A stretch of DNA of 16,166 bases from CAYJDG01 sp964368875 (GTDB taxonomy: Bacteria > Pseudomonadota > Alphaproteobacteria > Micavibrionales > Micavibrionaceae): positions 1 to 16,166 of the forward strand of contig CAYJDG010000048.1 of NCBI GenBank assembly GCA_964368875.1, in the 5' to 3' direction. This document shows positions 12,663-16,166 of this stretch, one piece after another. The notes under the pieces are model-generated. The model did no database searches and was not told where the DNA came from. It worked only from the letters and a program-made list of their open reading frames with translations. Positions within the stretch are counted from its first letter, which is position 1. Every line of letters starts with the position of its first letter. Both the position numbers and the translations under genes were made by a program.

Positions 12663-14546
12663 ATGTCACAAACAGAAAACGACCAGCCGAAAGGCAATGC
12701 CGCTCTCAAGCTCATGTTCGGAGCAATCGGTGTGGTGTTCGGCGATATCGGTACCAGTCCTCTTTATGCGTTCAAAGAATCTTTTCTTGGCCGCAGCTTC
12801 ACCACCGATGAAAGCCATGTCCTTAATATCCTGTCGCTGATTTTCTGGTCGGTCACTTTGGTCGTGACCCTCAAATATGTTTTCCTGATTATGCGTGCCG
12901 ACAACAAGGGTGAAGGCGGCAGCCTGTCCCTGCTCGCGCTCGCCAGCCGTATCACGCATGAAACCAATTGGCTGAAAGCCCTCATCCCTATTCTCGGCCT
13001 GTTCGCCGCCGCTCTCTTTTATGGCGACAGCATGATCACCCCGGCAATTTCAGTCCTCAGCGCGATCGAGGGCTTGAGCGTTATTTCACCCAACCTTACG
13101 CCTCTGATCATTCCGATCACGCTGACGGTCCTGGTGTTTCTGTTTGCCGTGCAAAGCGGGGGCACCGCCAAGGTCGGTGATTATTTCGGTCCGATCATGT
13201 CCCTGTGGTTCATTACGATTGCGGGTCTGGGCGTCTGGCATATCATCGATAATCCGGTGGTCCTGAAAGCCATAAACCCTTACTACGCCATCGAATTCTT
13301 CATGCGCGAGAAGATGATCGGCTTTATGACGCTTGCTTCGGTCGTCCTCGCTCTTACCGGGGCCGAGGCGTTGTATGCCGATATGGGCCACTTTGGCCGC
13401 AAGCCGATCCGTAATGCGTGGCTGTGGATTATCTTCCCGGCCCTGATGCTGAACTATTTCGGTCAGGGTGCGTATGTTCTGAAAGATCCGGCTGGCGCTG
13501 CAAACCCATTCTTCATGATGGCTCCGAAATGGATGGAATGGCCGCTCGTCACCATCGCCGCGCTAGCCGCAATCATCGCGTCGCAGGCGGTGATCACCGG
13601 CGCGTTTTCAGTCACCAAGCAAGCCGTTCAGCTCGGCTACCTGCCGCGGATCCGCATGGAGCACACCTCCGACCGCCAAATGGGCCAGATTTATATTCCG
13701 TTCATCAACTGGATCCTGTTCTTCTTCGTCGGCTGCCTTGTCATCGGTTTCGGCAGTTCAAGCAGCCTCGCCCATGCCTATGGCGTGGCCGTGACCGGGA
13801 CGATGCTGATCGATGCGATCCTGCTTTCGATCGTCATTTTCAAACTGTGGAAATGGAAGCCGCTCTATGCGATCCCGCTCTGCGCAGTCATGATTTTCGT
13901 TGATCTGGCCTATTTCCTGTCCACCAGCAGCAAGATCTTCCATGGCGCATGGTTCCCCTTTGCCATCGGTCTGGTCATCTTCGTTCTTCTGACGACGTGG
14001 AAAAAAGGCCGCCTGCTGGTCATTCAGAACACGCGCAAGGATATGATGCCGACCGAGACGTTCTTCGCCAGCGTCTGCGACAACATCCCGCGCGTACCCG
14101 GAACCGCCGTGTTCATGTCACAGATCGAAGACGGCATTCCAATTCCGTTGATCAACAACCTGCGTCACAACAAGATCCTGCATGAGCGCAATATCTTCCT
14201 GCATGTTTTGGTCGAAGAGCGTCCCTATGTGAAGCTGGAGAAGAAATTCGAAGTTGTAGACCTCGGCCACAATTTCATGCGCCTGACCATTCGCTATGGT
14301 TTCAAGGATGTCATCGATATTCCGGCGGAACTGCGCAAGACCCATATTCACGGCCTAAGCTTTATCCCTGACGACACGACATATTTCGTCGGCAAGGAAA
14401 CCATCGTCCCGACGATCCTGCCGGGCATGGTTATCTGGCGTGAATATGTGTTCGCCTGGATTTCGCGTAACGCGTCCTCGGCCATCGACTTCTATAACCT
14501 ACCGAGCCACCGGGTGATGGAACTGGGCACGCGGATCGATATCTGA
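12663..14546 (+). CDS. kup: Kup family potassium uptake transporter
   Basis: This 627-residue transporter is of normal length for Kup/HAK proteins, which take up K+ with protons and work at low external K+ or low pH. After a short polar start, GVVFGDIGTSPLYAFKES (23-40) is the family's first-helix signature. FYGDSMITPAISVLSAIEGL and LTGAEALYADMGHFG are further hallmarks. About twelve membrane helices span roughly residues 15-460, followed by a cytoplasmic C-terminal domain of about 165 residues. The start has no clear Shine-Dalgarno and lies five bases after the gluQ stop, so expression may depend on coupling. Its stop at 14546 is directly against the stop of the convergent HerA-like gene. 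Confidence 0.96.
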   Translation: MSQTENDQPKGNAALKLMFGAIGVVFGDIGTSPLYAFKESFLGRSFTTDESHVLNILSLIFWSVTLVVTLKYVFLIMRADNKGEGGSLSLLALASRITHETNWLKALIPILGLFAAALFYGDSMITPAISVLSAIEGLSVISPNLTPLIIPITLTVLVFLFAVQSGGTAKVGDYFGPIMSLWFITIAGLGVWHIIDNPVVLKAINPYYAIEFFMREKMIGFMTLASVVLALTGAEALYADMGHFGRKPIRNAWLWIIFPALMLNYFGQGAYVLKDPAGAANPFFMMAPKWMEWPLVTIAALAAIIASQAVITGAFSVTKQAVQLGYLPRIRMEHTSDRQMGQIYIPFINWILFFFVGCLVIGFGSSSSLAHAYGVAVTGTMLIDAILLSIVIFKLWKWKPLYAIPLCAVMIFVDLAYFLSTSSKIFHGAWFPFAIGLVIFVLLTTWKKGRLLVIQNTRKDMMPTETFFASVCDNIPRVPGTAVFMSQIEDGIPIPLINNLRHNKILHERNIFLHVLVEERPYVKLEKKFEVVDLGHNFMRLTIRYGFKDVIDIPAELRKTHIHGLSFIPDDTTYFVGKETIVPTILPGMVIWREYVFAWISRNASSAIDFYNLPSHRVMELGTRIDI

Positions 14547-16040
14547 TCAGCGGCGCGACAGCCCGCCGAGAATTCCACGTAAAATCGTACTCGTGATCTG
14601 GCGGCCAACCTGGCTGCCAGCGGCGCGAATGACGGATTTGACCAGAGCCTCGCCTGCTGACTGGCGGTTCGAGGCGCGGGGTTCACGAGTTTCGCGCGGT
14701 GCTGGCCGGGCCGCCTCCTGTGCGCGCTCGGCTGACTTGGTCGCCTTTTCAGCGCGGCCCTGCAGAGTCTCATAGGCTGAGTCCCGGTCAATCGTTTTGG
14801 TATACTGCGCAGCAACCGGGCTGTTTTGCAGCATCGTCTGGATCACTGCGGCATCAGCGACACCAAGGCGGGACGACGGCGGGCGGATCAGGACGCGTTC
14901 GGTGATGGTCGGCGTGCCGCTTTCATCGAGCAGCGACACTATCGCCTCGCCGACTTTCAGTTCCTGTACCACCGCATCGATTTTTAAAGCTGGGTTAGGG
15001 CGGAAACCGTCCACGACCGCCTTGATGTCTTTCTGCTGACCTGGTGTGAAAGCACGCAAGGCATGTTGAACTTTGTTACCAAGCTGTGCCAGCACCGTTT
15101 CAGGAATATCGCCGGGGCTTTGCGTGACGAAGTAGATGCCGACACCCTTCGAGCGGATCAGGCGCACGACCTGTTCGATCTTTTCCATCAGGGATTTGGG
15201 CGTGTCTTTGAAGAGCAGATGCGCTTCATCGAAGAAGAACACCAGTTTCGGTTTAGCGAGATCGCCCACTTCCGGCAAGTCTTCGAACAATTCCGAGAGC
15301 AGCCAGAGCAGGAAGGTCGCATACAGACGCGGGGTCTGCATCAGTTTGTCGGCGGCGAGGATATTGATAAAGCCGCGCCCGTCATAGGCGGTGCGCATCA
15401 GGTCTTTAAGATCGAGGGCCGGCTCACCAAAGAATTTCTCGCCGGCCTGTTCTTCCAGACGCAGAACCGAGCGTTGTATGGTCGCAACCGAGGCGGGCGC
15501 GATATTGCCGTAGGTGCGGGAAATTTCGGAGGCATTGTCAGAGATATGCGTAAGGAGCGCACGCAGGTCTTTGAGATCGAGGATCAGAAGGCCTTCGTCA
15601 TCGGCGACACGGAAGGCGACATCGAGGACGCCCTGCTGCGTATCATTCAGATCAAGAATGCGCCCGAGCAGAAGAGACCCCATTTCCGAGATGGTGGTGC
15701 GGACCGGATGCCCCTTCTCACCATAGAGATCCCAAAAGATGCACGGCATGGCCTGCGCGGTGTAGGGAGCGAGACCAATATCAGCGGCACGCTTAACCAA
15801 AAAATCCTGCATCTGCGAGGGCTGGCAGAGGCCTGTGAGATCGCCTTTCACATCGGCCATAAAAACCGGAACGCCTGCCGCGGAAAACCCTTCGGCCAAA
15901 CCCTGCAACGTGACAGTCTTGCCCGTGCCGGTCGCCCCGGCGATCAGACCGTGGCGGTTGGCGCGGGATAAAAGCAAATTAAGCTTATGATCCGGTTTGT
16001 CAGTCACGGCCCCGATGAATAGTCCTGTATCCCCTGCCAT
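14547..16040 (-). CDS. HerA/YjgR-like ATPase (DUF853 helicase family)
   Basis: This 497-residue P-loop ATPase belongs to the HerA/FtsK-like superfamily, in the YjgR/DUF853 branch. Walker A is GATGTGKT (35-42). The family phrase FMADVKGDLTGL is at 59-70, Walker B is KLVFFFDEAHLLF (264-276), with D270 and E271, and sensor-like IYFVTQSPGDIPE lies at 301-313. HALRAFTPGQQKDIKAV is at 325-341. A charged, Ala/Arg/Glu-rich linker (about 430-475) leads to a short amphipathic end, GRQITSTILRGILGGLSRR. Members are annotated as helicases, but the real role of the stand-alone bacterial group is unsettled. AAGGA, eight bases before the ATG, overlaps the TAA stop of the preceding carbon-nitrogen hydrolase gene, so translation is probably coupled. 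Confidence 0.93.
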   Translation of the reverse strand: MAGDTGLFIGAVTDKPDHKLNLLLSRANRHGLIAGATGTGKTVTLQGLAEGFSAAGVPVFMADVKGDLTGLCQPSQMQDFLVKRAADIGLAPYTAQAMPCIFWDLYGEKGHPVRTTISEMGSLLLGRILDLNDTQQGVLDVAFRVADDEGLLILDLKDLRALLTHISDNASEISRTYGNIAPASVATIQRSVLRLEEQAGEKFFGEPALDLKDLMRTAYDGRGFINILAADKLMQTPRLYATFLLWLLSELFEDLPEVGDLAKPKLVFFFDEAHLLFKDTPKSLMEKIEQVVRLIRSKGVGIYFVTQSPGDIPETVLAQLGNKVQHALRAFTPGQQKDIKAVVDGFRPNPALKIDAVVQELKVGEAIVSLLDESGTPTITERVLIRPPSSRLGVADAAVIQTMLQNSPVAAQYTKTIDRDSAYETLQGRAEKATKSAERAQEAARPAPRETREPRASNRQSAGEALVKSVIRAAGSQVGRQITSTILRGILGGLSRR

Positions 16041-16052
16041 AGTCTAAATTCC

Positions 16053-16166
16053 TTAAGCTGATAATCGGTCATGCTGGAGCGCCGGGATCGCAGTGCGGGC
16101 CCGGTCTACAGCGGTCAAATCAATGTCACCATAAATAATTTCGGGCGAGCTGCCCGCTTCGGAAAT
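16053..16166 (-). CDS. Carbon-nitrogen hydrolase (nitrilase superfamily), C-terminal end
   Basis: Only the last 37 codons and the TAA stop are in the window. They end with GDIDLTAVDRARTAIPALQHDR, which matches the closing strand-helix of carbon-nitrogen hydrolases (a D-L-x-x-V-x-x-A-R-x-x-I-P-x-L-x-H-x-R pattern). The Glu-Lys-Cys active site lies outside the window, so the substrate cannot be judged. The gene reads directly into the HerA-like ATPase gene, whose ribosome site overlaps this stop codon, so the two are in one operon. Confidence 0.75.
   Translation of the reverse strand: MSEAGSSPEIIYGDIDLTAVDRARTAIPALQHDRLSA

Noticed and set aside
15063..15971. Long open frame (302 codons) on the plus strand
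   Set aside because: It is antisense to the HerA-like ATPase, whose Walker motifs and family phrases are complete; long antiparallel frames are common in GC-richer coding DNA, and its translation matches nothing I know.

Overview
The window looks like a stretch of alphaproteobacterial chromosome with moderate GC content. This rests on the mix of genes: ExoD, a short HNH nuclease of a type common in alphaproteobacteria, a stand-alone GluQ, Kup, a HerA/YjgR-type ATPase and a DsbB. It also rests on an intergenic palindromic repeat of the CGCC...GGCG kind. I cannot name the genus. Most of the window is core housekeeping. There is no phage, transposase, CRISPR or plasmid signature.

Layout: (1) 1-2710 holds the 3' end of uvrA meeting, tail to tail, a CorC/HlyC-type CBS membrane protein that sits behind a voltage-gated-type potassium channel carrying a C-terminal zinc ribbon. 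(2) 2814-4060 holds an unrecognised soluble protein convergent with a UPF0178 (YaiI) protein. (3) 4080-4300 holds a structured palindromic repeat abutting tRNA-Leu(CAA) and its likely promoter. (4) 4312-6818, minus strand, is a tightly overlapping three-gene operon: a sterol-desaturase-like di-iron hydroxylase, a 183-residue membrane-anchored unknown, and an HTTM (vitamin-K-carboxylase-like) domain fused to a DCC thiol-disulfide domain. This is the most interesting part of the window. (5) 6890-8016, plus strand, is exoD then dsbB. (6) 7988-9261, minus strand, is an HNH endonuclease, a 117-residue membrane protein with a terminator, and a previously easy-to-miss 39-residue membrane peptide that resembles the N-terminus of the 117-residue protein. 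(7) 9262-9565 is an AT-rich intergenic region. (8) 9566-11724 is an anchored extracytoplasmic unknown, an alpha/beta-hydrolase esterase and a YjdF-type membrane protein. (9) 11803-14546, plus strand, is gluQ then kup. (10) 14547 to the end, minus strand, is a HerA/YjgR-like ATPase preceded by the tail of a carbon-nitrogen hydrolase.

Two K+ transport genes occur here, a Kv-type channel and Kup, but far apart and not in one operon. Several redox or thiol functions cluster loosely: the DCC domain, DsbB and the di-iron hydroxylase. Four convergent gene pairs end within 0 to 4 bases of each other with no visible terminator between them, so the chromosome is very compact. All assignments come from reading motifs by eye. 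No database search was done.
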